Counted from the first letter of the stretch, positions 20,406 through 29,632 are shown. The stretch is DNA of 50,605 bases from Pleurocapsa sp. CCALA 161 (GCF_003003995.1 NZ_PVWF01000027.1:1-50605); one strand, 5' to 3'. A program made the numbers and translations. Notes: generated by a model not told the origin, from the sequence alone.

Positions 20406-21170
20406 TTATTCTTCATACAGAAATAAAGGAGTTGAAATTGCACCCCAGGCAGTGATCCCAAGATCGTTGGCAACAGCTGCTTCTCGACGATGACGGGTTG
20501 TCTCAATCCCATTGTGTCGGGCTTCTTGGAGTGCTAGATTAATCTGATTAGCTCGATCCTCCTGAGCCTGGATATTCTGAGCAGCGATCGCACCCAATAA
20601 TTGGGTGTTGATGCCTGACTGTTCGGAGATATTTTGCAAGATTTGCTGCGAGACATCTGTTTGTGCTGAATCTTTTGACAAATCGCCGCTTTTTTTGAGG
20701 GCATCTTCAATTTCTACTAGCGAAGCTGCTATAGTTTTTTGGGCATTTTCTCCAGTTGTGCTTTCAGTAATCGAATTTTGAATAAATTCCCGTTGAGTCT
20801 GTTCGGACTCATCCTGATTAATTGAATAACTATCGGTAGTTCTATCCTCTAACTGTCTACTGAGTTGTTTGGATCTAGTGTCTATGTTTTCAATTGTATT
20901 TTTAATAGTGTTCCAGTCGGGAGAACGGGTTTCAAGGATTTTGTCGTTGATTCCCTCAATCGCATCAAAAAAATCAAGCACGCTGTTAAACAAATCTCCA
21001 AGACCAAGATGGTCGGCGATCTCTTTAGCAGTGTCGCGGTTAAATTTAGGTAAAAGATCTTCAACGACATCTTTAGTTCTTGGCAGAGTTGAAGCTTGAA
21101 CAGAAATTTGAGCATTCATTAAGCAAGAACTCAGCAAAACCAAAAAGATAAATAACTTAAAATTTTTCAT
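20406..21170 (-). CDS. Secreted coiled-coil protein, VirB5/TrbJ-like
   Basis: This protein has 254 residues with a signal peptide (KLFIFLVLLSSCLMNAQISVQAS) and a mature part that is almost all helical and rich in Gln, Glu and Ser. Near the end, QEARHNGIETTRHRREAA is a typical amphipathic helix. VirB5/TrbJ proteins are secreted, helical and encoded next to VirB6, which is the position here, so I infer this role. A sequence motif specific to the family is not visible. It lies between VirB4-like and VirB6-like genes. Confidence 0.6.
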   Translation of the reverse strand: MKNFKLFIFLVLLSSCLMNAQISVQASTLPRTKDVVEDLLPKFNRDTAKEIADHLGLGDLFNSVLDFFDAIEGINDKILETRSPDWNTIKNTIENIDTRSKQLSRQLEDRTTDSYSINQDESEQTQREFIQNSITESTTGENAQKTIAASLVEIEDALKKSGDLSKDSAQTDVSQQILQNISEQSGINTQLLGAIAAQNIQAQEDRANQINLALQEARHNGIETTRHRREAAVANDLGITAWGAISTPLFLYEE

Positions 21171-21220
21171 TATGTATTTATAAGGTATTAAAATTAACTG
21201 TTAATAACTGGGTGTAAACT

Positions 21221-24200
21221 TTATCCACTAGTAATTGCCTGAGCATATTCTTCTAAAGCTGACCAGCGACTAATCTTGTTTTCAATAGCTCGATTCATAA
21301 TTTCTGTACGAGCTTTAACTTCTTCAGCACCATTAGCAACTATGGCTAGGTTGAGTAAAGAAGGAAAGAATTGCGTCTGCCAAAATTGATTTTGCTTTTC
21401 TAGTAGCCAGTAAGAACAACCTAATTCTTTATTGGTAACGTAAGATTTAGTAGTGTTTTCGTATATTAAGTCGGGGTATTTAAGAGTATTAACTAAACTA
21501 TTTGCACCACTAGTAGTAATTCGCCCAATTAACTTAAACGAAATGTTTTCGAGGATGTCGTCGGCTGCCGAACACTTTTGAATTTCACCAATATTTTGAG
21601 AGATAGTTAAAAGAGAAATACCAGATTTTCGAGCCATAGCGTGCATTGCCCCCCAAGTTCGGGCAAACCCACCTTTTTTTAGTAGATCGGCAATTTCGTC
21701 GCCGACAATTAAAGACTTGGGATATTGTAAAGCCAGACGAATACAAGTACTTTGAATAGTTTGAGCTATCAACTCTTGATCTCGTTCGCTGTCAAGTGAG
21801 ACAATGGTGAAGAATTTGATGTAGCTATTGGGATCGAAAGTACTAGGACGCCCTATCGTATTTCCCAGGGGCGATTTAAGTAGAGTTGTGATTTGGGTTT
21901 GAATTTGGTTGATTGCTCTTTTATCCAACTCTTCAAAGTTGCGTAAGTTGAGTTTTTCTTTAGTACAAAAACTTAACCAATCAGTCAAAATAGGCATTTT
22001 TTCCCAGGCTTCACTGCCAAATCCCTCTTCAAACGCTTGGTTGATTCTTCTTCTAATTTTATTGTGTTCGATAAATTTTTCCGTAGTGGCAATTACTAAA
22101 GTCTCTACCCTCTGTTCTAAGTGAGGTTCTTTTATTCCGTGCATAATGTAGTTGACTAAAGTGTTTTTAACAGTGTTTTTCCATTGATTAAACCTAACCT
22201 GATAGTCTTCCCCTTGATAAGACCGCAAATCTGGAGGTTCGACTAAATTACTGGAATTACGACTGATATCGATGTGCGCTCCTTTCACCATCTTAATTGC
22301 CCAACAAAAACTGCTATTGCCTCCGACAGCAGAATCCATACCGATAACGGGGATGTTATTAGCTAAAAAATCTCGCATCATCTGCCAAGCGATTACTGAT
22401 TTGCCCGAACCCGACTCACCGATAATCAAACCCCGCAGAGTATGTTCTCGGTGCATATCGAGATAGATGGGCTTACCACCTCGAACAATCAGTTCAACGC
22501 CATTTTTATGGACATTTTCTGGAGAGACATTAGGCAAATAACGATAAAAAGAAATGTTATCAATCTTGATTCGACGATCTTCGATCAAACTAGTCTTTTG
22601 AAGAATACGTCCGATGGTCATGGGTAGGGTTTCCAGCCATAATGCCCACACAGAACTGTCTTTACGTTTGAGATTGTTACTAAATTTGCGACTGAGTTCT
22701 TCACAGGCTTCATCTAAAGCTTTGCGATCGCGTCGATAGACTTTGGCAACAAAGGAGAGATAAATTCCCGCACCACCGCCACCAACTAGTTTCTGTGCCT
22801 CAAAGGATTGTTCTAAAATCTGCTCCGATCTGACATCTCGCCCAATGGCTGTCTCTTCTGCCATGAGTTTAGCAGAGTTAGCTTGAGCAATGGTTTGTTC
22901 TAATTCTCGATCTAAGGATTGAGCTGAAATGTTATTGAGTTGAATTACAAACTCAGTATCAATAACATCGTTACTCTCCATAATTTCATATAGGTGATTT
23001 AACTGTTCGAGTTTAGTAAGTTTGCGATTGGATATTTCTTCAATTGTCATTACACCGCAGACTTGTCCCCGTCCAGTTAAAACTACTTCGTCGTGCTGTT
23101 GATTGTGTTGGGGGACTGCATGGATGTGATTAATTCCCAGAGAAAGAATAGATAAAGGATGGATTGGTTCGTTGACCACCTCTCCAAAATGATAGCCATC
23201 CCAAGTCCAATAGTTAGGTAAGGGTTTAAGTTGACTGGAACGGGAATTAAATTGATACCAAAGGTGTTTCCAAGTCTGGTCTAGGTTTAAGGGAGTTACA
23301 TCCAATCCCCAGGTAGTTCTTAAAATCGATTGCCAAATTAGAAAGCCTCTGGTGTATGCCAACTCTAAAGATTGACTGTAAAAGTCTTGTAACAACTGCT
23401 TGCTATCACCCGCTGCACTGGATAGAAATTTGTTTCCCAATCTGATAATTTGAGATACAAAATCTGTTCCCACATCGCCATTGCGAGTAAAGGTATAGGT
23501 ACAAGCTACTGTATAACTAAAATGTTGTCTAAGTCCTCGATTAGATAGGGATTGAGTACGGCTTAACTCGGATTCAGTAAGCAAGGCTATACCATTTGAA
23601 TTACAGTCGGCAATAATCTTTTCTAATTTAATGGTTTGTTCGGTATCGTCAGCATACTTTTCACAATAGAAAGTTAAGCTTTCCCCAGGCAGAATTTCTT
23701 TGGCAGCTATTTCGGTAGCCTCCCAGTATCTACGAGCCTGTTCGGGAGTAAAGCTGGTGTGCCAAGGGGTTAACTGAAAACAAAAGACAATTTGGTATTG
23801 TTGGTTGTGCTTGAGGAACAAAGCACCACGGTCTTTTCCTTCTTGAGTGTACTTGACAAGAGATATTAAGTGCTGAAATCCAACAAAAGGGGGATAAATT
23901 TCTTTTTTTCCGTTCTGCATTACTTCATTTATATACTTAGGTCTGAGGGTGAGTTCTTCGTCCTTAATTGCTTCTCTAAGTTGAGCTGGACGATTTTCAG
24001 GTAGGGGAGAAACATAGGGCAGTCTGGTGTAAGCCCAGTTTTTTCCAGGAAAGGGACGCATCCGATCTATCATTTCGTGAGGATGCGCTCCAGTTGCTAA
24101 TAACCAACTCCCAGTCATAAATCCAAATAAGATGCCAAAATGCTTATCTTTTCCTCCTACCGCGCCTATCGTAATGAAACAAAACGCTGCAATGATCCCG

Positions 24201-24292
24201 ATTGGGATTACTTGAGAGATGGGTAAAAGTCCAAAAAACTTGGCTTTACGATTGAGAGAAGGGTTAATTGAAATTAATTCGGGAACTTCCAT
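21221..24292 (-). CDS. virB4: VirB4/TraC-like T4SS ATPase with a fused VirB3-like N-terminus
   Basis: This 1023-residue protein has two hydrophobic segments at about 27-47 and 52-67, matching the small membrane protein VirB3, which is often fused to VirB4. The body holds TRGQVCGVMTIEEIS and a C-terminal ATPase with Walker A LIIGESGSGKSVIAWQM near 621-637 and Walker B SLIVGDEIADLL near 855-866. LLTISQNIGEI follows as a sensor segment. It energises pilus assembly and substrate transfer at the inner membrane. No separate VirB3 or VirB11 gene is seen. It lies between the VirB2-like and VirB5-like genes. Confidence 0.92.
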   Translation of the reverse strand: MEVPELISINPSLNRKAKFFGLLPISQVIPIGIIAAFCFITIGAVGGKDKHFGILFGFMTGSWLLATGAHPHEMIDRMRPFPGKNWAYTRLPYVSPLPENRPAQLREAIKDEELTLRPKYINEVMQNGKKEIYPPFVGFQHLISLVKYTQEGKDRGALFLKHNQQYQIVFCFQLTPWHTSFTPEQARRYWEATEIAAKEILPGESLTFYCEKYADDTEQTIKLEKIIADCNSNGIALLTESELSRTQSLSNRGLRQHFSYTVACTYTFTRNGDVGTDFVSQIIRLGNKFLSSAAGDSKQLLQDFYSQSLELAYTRGFLIWQSILRTTWGLDVTPLNLDQTWKHLWYQFNSRSSQLKPLPNYWTWDGYHFGEVVNEPIHPLSILSLGINHIHAVPQHNQQHDEVVLTGRGQVCGVMTIEEISNRKLTKLEQLNHLYEIMESNDVIDTEFVIQLNNISAQSLDRELEQTIAQANSAKLMAEETAIGRDVRSEQILEQSFEAQKLVGGGGAGIYLSFVAKVYRRDRKALDEACEELSRKFSNNLKRKDSSVWALWLETLPMTIGRILQKTSLIEDRRIKIDNISFYRYLPNVSPENVHKNGVELIVRGGKPIYLDMHREHTLRGLIIGESGSGKSVIAWQMMRDFLANNIPVIGMDSAVGGNSSFCWAIKMVKGAHIDISRNSSNLVEPPDLRSYQGEDYQVRFNQWKNTVKNTLVNYIMHGIKEPHLEQRVETLVIATTEKFIEHNKIRRRINQAFEEGFGSEAWEKMPILTDWLSFCTKEKLNLRNFEELDKRAINQIQTQITTLLKSPLGNTIGRPSTFDPNSYIKFFTIVSLDSERDQELIAQTIQSTCIRLALQYPKSLIVGDEIADLLKKGGFARTWGAMHAMARKSGISLLTISQNIGEIQKCSAADDILENISFKLIGRITTSGANSLVNTLKYPDLIYENTTKSYVTNKELGCSYWLLEKQNQFWQTQFFPSLLNLAIVANGAEEVKARTEIMNRAIENKISRWSALEEYAQAITSG

Positions 24293-24322
24293 GTCAGTAC
24301 TTTTGATGGTTGCAATAAATGT

Positions 24323-24931
24323 TTACTGACCTGTAGCGATTACAGCAGTCATAATGTCGATCGCTAGGACAATTCCAAATAGACCGCCGACAAACATAAT
24401 AATTGGAGTCATAGACTGTCCCTGCTGCTGTTGTTGCCAAGCTGCGAAACCACCACCTATTCCAACTAAGACTAGAGCAATCCGCACAAAAGTAAATAAG
24501 GTGGCAATTTGAGTTGTGCTAACACTACTGACTCCCCCTTGGCTAACTAGAGTTGTAATAGCAGTTTGTAGACCAGTTAAAAATAGAGCGTGAGAAGGTT
24601 GCCAGGCACCGAAGGTAAGAGTAAAAACACAAATTACTGTTAATAAGTGCCAAATCGAAACCCTAAATTTGAACTTTTTGGAGATTAAAGGCAGACACGC
24701 ACCCATGAAATATAGGCTACCTGCAATAACGATACTCATCAGGATAGTAGCCAAAAGAGCTGGGTCGGTAAAGCCGAGGTAGCAGGCTAAGCCAGTACCA
24801 CCGACGGCAAAAGGTAGATCTTGGCTTTCAACTTGAAAGCTGGAGGTAAACTGTTGCCAAGAAGATTTTTTCTTAACAGTATTTTGTTTGGGTTCTTGGG
24901 GGTAATCGTAGGAAATAGTCATGGTTCTCAA
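24323..24931 (-). CDS. VirB2/TrbC-like pilin precursor (extended)
   Basis: This 202-residue protein is first in the T4SS operon. The last 90 residues have the pilin pattern: a processing-like site after WQPSHA, then a helix VRIALVLVGIGGGFAAWQQQQQG, and a second helix MFVGGLFGIVLAIDIMTAVI separated by a short polar loop. The N-terminal 100 residues, with two further membrane helices, are more than a normal VirB2 leader. They could be a separate membrane domain. A leader hairpin and a shared 15-bp motif lie upstream. Confidence 0.68.
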   Translation of the reverse strand: MRTMTISYDYPQEPKQNTVKKKSSWQQFTSSFQVESQDLPFAVGGTGLACYLGFTDPALLATILMSIVIAGSLYFMGACLPLISKKFKFRVSIWHLLTVICVFTLTFGAWQPSHALFLTGLQTAITTLVSQGGVSSVSTTQIATLFTFVRIALVLVGIGGGFAAWQQQQQGQSMTPIIMFVGGLFGIVLAIDIMTAVIATGQ

Positions 24932-24976
24932 GTTGGTAATTTAAAAGTAGGTGAATGTTTATATGACTAAAATAAC

Positions 24977-25014
24977 GACGAGTAACCCCTAAAGACTCTT
25001 AGGTTTCACTCGTC
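24977..25014. promoter_or_regulatory. Leader hairpin of the T4SS operon
   Basis: GACGAGT (24977-24983) pairs with ACTCGTC (25008-25014), and inside this AACC pairs with GGTT and CTAA with TTAG, giving a long stem. It lies 46-83 bp upstream of the VirB2-like start. There is no T-run in the direction of transcription, so it may be a translation or RNA-stability element rather than a terminator. Confidence 0.55.
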
Positions 25015-25064
25015 TTAAATCGATATTTAGTCTGATTAAAATCCAAATTTTGATGGGAAATCTC

Positions 25065-25079
25065 GAACTAAAGTACGAG
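25065..25079 (+). promoter_or_regulatory. Shared 15-bp motif, copy 1 (upstream of the T4SS operon)
   Basis: GAACTAAAGTACGAG lies 133 bp upstream of the VirB2-like start. Related copies are at 33197-33211 (reverse orientation) and 50078-50092. With one base more on each side, CTCG and CGAG also form a short inverted repeat here. It is either an activator site or part of a promoter shared by the transfer operons. Confidence 0.5.
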
Positions 25080-25080
25080 G

Positions 25081-25108
25081 GGCAAAATAGGCTGTTTGCC
25101 GTTGCTGT
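25081..25108 (+). repeat. 28-bp direct repeat left of the HigBA module
   Basis: This copy starts GGCAAAATAGGCTGTTTGCC and agrees with 27499-27526 in 25 of 28 positions. The two copies bracket a 97-residue frame and the HigB/HigA-ImmA module. Confidence 0.7.
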
Positions 25109-25252
25109 TGGCTATTAGCTCAATTGAGGAGCGCAAGAGTTTGCGCTCCGATAGAATAGGCGAATTACTCCCCCTAGATGCTGGAATGCCTCGATAAAAA
25201 ATGAACCTATAAAATGAGGTTGCAATTTCCTGGCTTCGACTCGTTCCATTTC

Positions 25253-25546
25253 TTAGCGAATATTCTGAATTTTGGTAATATCCATCGCATTTCGCACCAA
25301 CACCTTTTCAGAGAGTAGTTCTTGTAGGCGATCGCGATTTAGACGGTTAGAAACTATCTGTTTGAGTTTGGCTCTAGTTTCTGGTAAATTTCCGTAGCGG
25401 ATGGCTTCAATTAATAATTGTCTTAACTCAAGACCATCAATTGCTTGACCCCAAACATCAAAAACTTTGCCCCCTATTGTGTATAAATCTCTATGCTTAG
25501 TCATACCATAGGCGAAGAGCCGCTCAAAAGAACTTACTAAAGGCAT
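25253..25546 (-). CDS. Small protein of 97 residues, probable C-terminal fragment
   Basis: The sequence contains FDVWGQAIDGLELRQLL, then EAIRYGNLPETRAKLKQIV and RLQELLSEKVLVRNAM. It reads like the end of a larger regular protein rather than a complete small one, but I do not recognise the parent. The start Met is not supported by a clear ribosome site. It lies between the T4SS leader and the HigB gene, within the DNA bracketed by the 28-bp repeats, so it may have been brought in, broken, with the toxin module. Confidence 0.4.
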   Translation of the reverse strand: MPLVSSFERLFAYGMTKHRDLYTIGGKVFDVWGQAIDGLELRQLLIEAIRYGNLPETRAKLKQIVSNRLNRDRLQELLSEKVLVRNAMDITKIQNIR

Positions 25547-25770
25547 TTGACAACCACAAGCAGGATTGGGACATTTAAGCGATCGCGCCTACAACCAAGC
25601 AATTACAGTCGCTTTACCACCATAAATATTGTCGCAGCCACTATTTTAAATCTTCATAGTTATTAGGTATGAGTTGAGTGTAAAATAAATATAAACTTAC
25701 TATTCACCCTAAGACTGAATCAAGCAGTTTATAATGCGGAAGACTCTTCTGTATTCATAGAAGGTGAGAT

Positions 25771-26073
25771 GTGAGATTTAAATTTAAGAAAAATAAAATA
25801 GAACTACTTTATACAGAGGAAAAAAATGCTCACAAATATCCTGGGGTTGTAGATGACTTTTTTGAAGTTATGGCAATCATTGCAGCAGCCGAAAGCGAAC
25901 AAGATTTATATGCTAATAAGGGTCTGAGATTTGAAAAACTCTCAGGTAAACGAGGTAAGGAAAATCAAAGGTCGTTACGTCTAAATAAACAATGGCGTTT
26001 AATTGTGATACTTGAGAAAGATGAATTAGGCAAATATGTTCTAATCGTCGATATTGAAGACTATCACTCTTAG
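25771..26073 (+). CDS. higB: HigB/RelE-family toxin
   Basis: This 100-residue protein has the RelE-fold signature of the HigB branch: LYANKGLRFEKLSGKRGKEN, then QRSLRLNKQWRLIVILE and VLIVDIEDYHS. The Arg and Lys residues of RSLRLNKQWRLI are those that contact mRNA in HigB-type ribosome-dependent endonucleases. It starts at a GTG with a purine-rich site before it. The antitoxin gene begins 17 bp after it, in the toxin-first order normal for higBA. Confidence 0.88.
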   Translation: MRFKFKKNKIELLYTEEKNAHKYPGVVDDFFEVMAIIAAAESEQDLYANKGLRFEKLSGKRGKENQRSLRLNKQWRLIVILEKDELGKYVLIVDIEDYHS

Positions 26074-26089
26074 AAGGGGAGAAGCAAAA

Positions 26090-27217
26090 ATGAGCAACAC
26101 TTTAACACCAGCTAGGGCAATATCACCAGGACGCATTTTACAACGAGAATTAGATGCTCGTGCTTGGACACAAAAAGATCTAGCCGAAATTACCAATCGT
26201 CCAGCACAAACAATCAACGAAATTATTAAAGGAACAAAACAAATCACTCCAGAGACAGCTAGAGAATTATCGGCAGCGTTGGGAACTACTGCGGAATTCT
26301 GGACTAATCTAGAAACTAATTATCGTTTAAATCTGGCAAAAAAAAAGCAGAAAGAGGAGGAAATTGAGCGTCGGAGTCGATTATATACTCTTGCGCCAAT
26401 TTCTGAGTTGATTAAACGCGGATGGATTAAATCTACAGAATCCTTAGATGAGCTTGAGCAATCTGTATGTCAATTTTTAGGTATTAAATCACCCCAAGAA
26501 AGTACTCAATTTTCTGTCAATTTCCGTAAGGGCGCGTCTCCTGAATCGAATTCAGGAGCTTGTGTCGCCCGTCACAGTGAAATGCTCGAACCAGAACATA
26601 ACGCTAAAATTGCTTGGTGTAAAAGAGTCGAGCAAGTAGGCAGTAAGCAAACACTTGGAGAATTTCAGCTAGATAAACTGACCGAAGCAATTCCTAATAT
26701 TCTTAGCTGTGCTGAAAAAGAAGAAGACGTAGCCCATGTTCCTCAAATGTTAATCGATTTGGGCGTTCATTTTGCGATTGTCCCCCATCTGAACAAAACA
26801 TATTTAGATGGTGCTGCTTTTTATTTAGGAAATCATCCAGTAATCGCCCTTACTTTGAGACATAATAGAATCGATTGTTTTTGGTTTAGCCTGATGCACG
26901 AATTAGGTCATATAGTAGCTGGACATAGAGGTGTGTATCTGGATAACCTGGACGAACTAGAAAAAAATTCAGAAGAAGAAGAAGCAAACCAACTGGCTCG
27001 TAATTGGTTAATTGATGAACAAGCTTTAAATTCTTTTGTAGTTGAAACTCAACCGAAATTTTCCAAAAAAGCAATAACTAACTTTGCTCAAGCTCAAAAA
27101 AGACATCCAGGCATCATTCTTGGTCGCCTTCAGCATGAGAATTTAGTTCCTTATCAAAACTTACGAGTGCTGTTGACTAAAGTTAAACCATTTTTATCTG
27201 ATTGGATTTATGATTGA
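26090..27217 (+). CDS. higA: HigA-type antitoxin fused to an ImmA/IrrE-like metallopeptidase
   Basis: From the ATG at 26090 the product has 375 residues. Residues 8-75 are an XRE helix-turn-helix of HigA type (SPGRILQRELDARAWTQKDLAEI, then PAQTINEIIKGTKQIT). The C-terminal half has FSLMHELGHIVAGH, an HExxH zinc motif of ImmA/IrrE peptidases, followed by EEEANQLARNWLI with the third-ligand Glu. The fusion may let the protein repress higBA and also cleave itself or another repressor after a signal. A short palindrome at 26537-26557 lies in frame in the linker (ASPESNSGA). Confidence 0.9.
   Translation: MSNTLTPARAISPGRILQRELDARAWTQKDLAEITNRPAQTINEIIKGTKQITPETARELSAALGTTAEFWTNLETNYRLNLAKKKQKEEEIERRSRLYTLAPISELIKRGWIKSTESLDELEQSVCQFLGIKSPQESTQFSVNFRKGASPESNSGACVARHSEMLEPEHNAKIAWCKRVEQVGSKQTLGEFQLDKLTEAIPNILSCAEKEEDVAHVPQMLIDLGVHFAIVPHLNKTYLDGAAFYLGNHPVIALTLRHNRIDCFWFSLMHELGHIVAGHRGVYLDNLDELEKNSEEEEANQLARNWLIDEQALNSFVVETQPKFSKKAITNFAQAQKRHPGIILGRLQHENLVPYQNLRVLLTKVKPFLSDWIYD
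26537..26557. repeat. Short palindrome in frame in the HigA gene
   Basis: CTCCTGAAT and ATTCAGGAG face each other around CGA. The palindrome sits between GGCGCGT and GTGTCGCC and encodes a small-residue loop. It may be a remnant of the in-frame palindromic insertions seen elsewhere in the window. Confidence 0.55.
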
Positions 27218-27562
27218 GCTTATTTTATCTGCTGATAAACCTATAGTGGAGGCATTAAACTCAAAAAGCTAAAAGCGGTGCATCGCGGTGAGTGCAGTGC
27301 GATCTTGGGCTTTGCCCAAGTGAAGCAACTGGCGAACTCGAAGGGTCTTGTTGAGCCATTGCGGTCTTGGGGTTTACCCAAGTGGAGCAAATGGCGTGGT
27401 TGACAACAAAGAGCGAATCCTAAAAGACGACGCGAAGGACGCGACGTTAGTCCTTTAGGGCATATGCGCCAAGAAGCTAAAAGCCAAAAGCTTTTTAAGG
27501 TAAAATAAGCTGTTTGGCGTTGCTGTAAGCGATCGAGAGAAATGCCAAACATTAGGCTGTTT
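27218..27562. repeat. Intergenic repeat mosaic
   Basis: There is no credible gene. Two related units, CTTGGGCTTTGCCCAAGTG (near 27305) and CTTGGGGTTTACCCAAGTGG (near 27364), each form a small hairpin. A stretch at 27420-27466 with GACGCGAAGGACGCGACG shares pieces with the 8.4-8.6 kb repeats. The right 28-bp direct repeat is at 27499-27526. Confidence 0.65.
27499..27526 (+). repeat. 28-bp direct repeat right of the HigBA module
   Basis: It starts GGTAAAATAAGCTGTTTGGC and pairs with the copy at 25081-25108. The 2.4 kb between them holds the HigBA module. Confidence 0.7.
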
Positions 27563-29632
27563 CTAAGCCATATCCATAGAGAGTTCTTCTTTTACAGGAG
27601 CTGAGGACTGTTGTTGAGGTTGAGGTTCGTTGGTTTCTGCTAGAGCCAACTCCTCCGCCTCAATAAAACTATTCATTACATCCAATTTGACCGAATCACT
27701 AATTTGGCTGTTGATATCCCACTCTTTTCCATTAGCTTCAGCGGTTAATAAGATATTAGGAATTCCATTTTCCAGTTCTTCGATTTTTAAGCTAGAACCA
27801 GACTCTGCGATATCAATTTGCAGGTTAGCAGACTTGAGATAGTGATTGAGTCTAGTTAAGTCACCTTCATAACTGGAAATAGTATCTGCCAATTCAGAAC
27901 CGATATCCAAATTTTCATCAGGTGAGGACACGTCGGATGAGGAAACCTCATCCGCTCGTGATGTCCGTGTTGAATCTACTTCTACCTCTGGAACTTCTAC
28001 TTCTTTGGCTGCTTCAAAATGGCTTTTGGCTTCAGTTACAATCTCGGTGTCAATCTCGGTTCGTACAGGTACTTCTGCTCCTGAGATGTTGTTCACAGCT
28101 GCAATATCAGTTTTAGCTTCGGTTTCTAAGACTTTATCGTGGTTCTGCTGTTGTGGCGACTGGATAGAAGTTTGAAGTGACTCTAAAGCTTTTCTAGTGT
28201 TAGTCAACTCCTCTAACATCTTGTCCAAAGTCTTTTCGATTGCCCCAAGCTTCTCCTCGATTGGAGCTTTAGACTTAAGTAACCTTTCAATAGCGGTAGG
28301 TTCAGATTCAACTTGGGAATTAGTAGGACGAGCTTCAACAGTAGATTCGATTTTGGAGGACAAGACTGGCGAGGTTGCCTTATCCGAAGGTGTATCTTTT
28401 AGGACGCCAGCTTGATATGTCCGTGCTGTTGGAACGGGAGCAGCACTAGTTTTGGTTGAAGGGGATTGAGAGGATTGAGGTTGGGGTGGCCAAACTGTCG
28501 TTTGGTTCTGGGTCAGATTAATATCAGATTCAACGACTGGATTTGGTCTTAAATCCATTAGCTTCTGACCTGTTTGCTTTCTGAGCTTGTCTACAGCTTC
28601 TTTTTCTTGCTCGATTTTTTCGATCTGTTTCATAATCTTTTCTAGTCGAGCTTCGTTAATACCAGCTGCACTGCCCATTAAAAACTGACCGATAATTTGT
28701 AAGGTATTTCCGTACAACTGGATAGGATTAATTTGTCCTTTGGACATCTGTTTGAGAGTTTGACCTACAGAGTTACTAAGTTTTCCTGTCAGCTTGATAT
28801 TCTCAGTAGTACCCTGAATTATTTGTGCCTGTTGAGGGTTGTGGATTGGTTGGGGTGCTTGAGGTTGTAATGGTAAAGAATTTGTAGACTCTGAGTAAGT
28901 TTCTGGGGTTGGAATTGGAGCAGAAACAACGGTGTTTTGATAAGGATTGACATTGACCTGTTGTTGATTATTGGGGCTAGAAGTAGGTGCTGCTGGGACT
29001 GGTGATGGTACTTGAGAGACAGTTCCCGTAGCCAAAGCTGCTAATCGCTCGGCAACTGTTTCGCGTATCGGCATGAAACTATGTAAAACATTGGCTTGGG
29101 GTTGAGTAGCATTTATGCCCTGAACAAATGCACCTGCTTTAGACATAGCAGGGGTGGTAGTTGGGGGAGGATTGATAACTACGTTATTGTTCGGAGTTGG
29201 AATAGTAACAGTAGGAACAGTTTGAGGTAGTTGGGCTATACCTAAACTAGCTGCAATTCTGGCGGAGACAACATCGGGACGTAAATAAGTTAACTGTTCC
29301 TGACTCGGTTGAGTTCCTACAGGCAAAGAGTCTTTGAGCAAAAAGTAACTAGTACTGGTCTTATCCCCAATAGTGGCAGTCAATTCAGTAATGGGACTAT
29401 CTTGACCTCTAAGTGCCTGTTGTTTGGTATTGAAGGTAATTCGGGGCTTAGTCGGGTCATTAAGAGAATTAAGGTCGGCAATTCTCTGGGCAGTAGCTTG
29501 ATAGATTTCGGGAGCAGACATTTGACTTTGCTGACAATGATTGACGGCAGTTTCTAAAATACTTTTGACGTAGGCGATTTGATGGAGGTCTTGAATGCGA
29601 TTGTTTTGGCGATTTTTATTGTTATATGACAT
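27563..29632 (-). CDS. Large Pro/Gln-rich coiled-coil protein, partner gene of the RdRP-like protein
   Basis: This 689-residue protein is unrecognised. Residues 1-140 are a compact region (LHQIAYVKSILETAVNHCQQ, then SARIAASLGIAQLPQ). Residues 140-290 are Pro/Thr/Gln-rich. A helix follows at about 330-355 (ARLEKIMKQIEKIEQEKEAV), a second coiled coil at about 450-500 (KSKAPIEEKLGAIEKTL), then an acidic stretch. The start is 17 bp after the RdRP-like gene, so they share an operon and perhaps a complex. A palindrome at 27926-27966 is in frame in the acidic part. A scaffold role is inference. Confidence 0.7.
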   Translation of the reverse strand: MSYNNKNRQNNRIQDLHQIAYVKSILETAVNHCQQSQMSAPEIYQATAQRIADLNSLNDPTKPRITFNTKQQALRGQDSPITELTATIGDKTSTSYFLLKDSLPVGTQPSQEQLTYLRPDVVSARIAASLGIAQLPQTVPTVTIPTPNNNVVINPPPTTTPAMSKAGAFVQGINATQPQANVLHSFMPIRETVAERLAALATGTVSQVPSPVPAAPTSSPNNQQQVNVNPYQNTVVSAPIPTPETYSESTNSLPLQPQAPQPIHNPQQAQIIQGTTENIKLTGKLSNSVGQTLKQMSKGQINPIQLYGNTLQIIGQFLMGSAAGINEARLEKIMKQIEKIEQEKEAVDKLRKQTGQKLMDLRPNPVVESDINLTQNQTTVWPPQPQSSQSPSTKTSAAPVPTARTYQAGVLKDTPSDKATSPVLSSKIESTVEARPTNSQVESEPTAIERLLKSKAPIEEKLGAIEKTLDKMLEELTNTRKALESLQTSIQSPQQQNHDKVLETEAKTDIAAVNNISGAEVPVRTEIDTEIVTEAKSHFEAAKEVEVPEVEVDSTRTSRADEVSSSDVSSPDENLDIGSELADTISSYEGDLTRLNHYLKSANLQIDIAESGSSLKIEELENGIPNILLTAEANGKEWDINSQISDSVKLDVMNSFIEAEELALAETNEPQPQQQSSAPVKEELSMDMA
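27926..27966. repeat. Palindrome in frame in the 689-residue gene
   Basis: GGATGAGG (27935-27942) and CCTCATCC (27946-27953) form the inner stem. GGACAC and GTGATGTCC extend it. The encoded part is the acidic, Ser-rich ADEVSSSDVSSPDE, which is of low complexity and should tolerate insertion. Confidence 0.6.

Noticed and set aside
25253-25546. A restriction or helicase enzyme assignment for the 97-residue frame
   Set aside because: The ending resembles C-terminal regions of larger proteins, but no catalytic motif is present and I could not name a family with confidence.
27241-27552. Open frame of 103 residues before the 689-residue gene
   Set aside because: It lies wholly in a repeat mosaic with two hairpin units. 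Its composition reflects the repeats and no family is recognisable.
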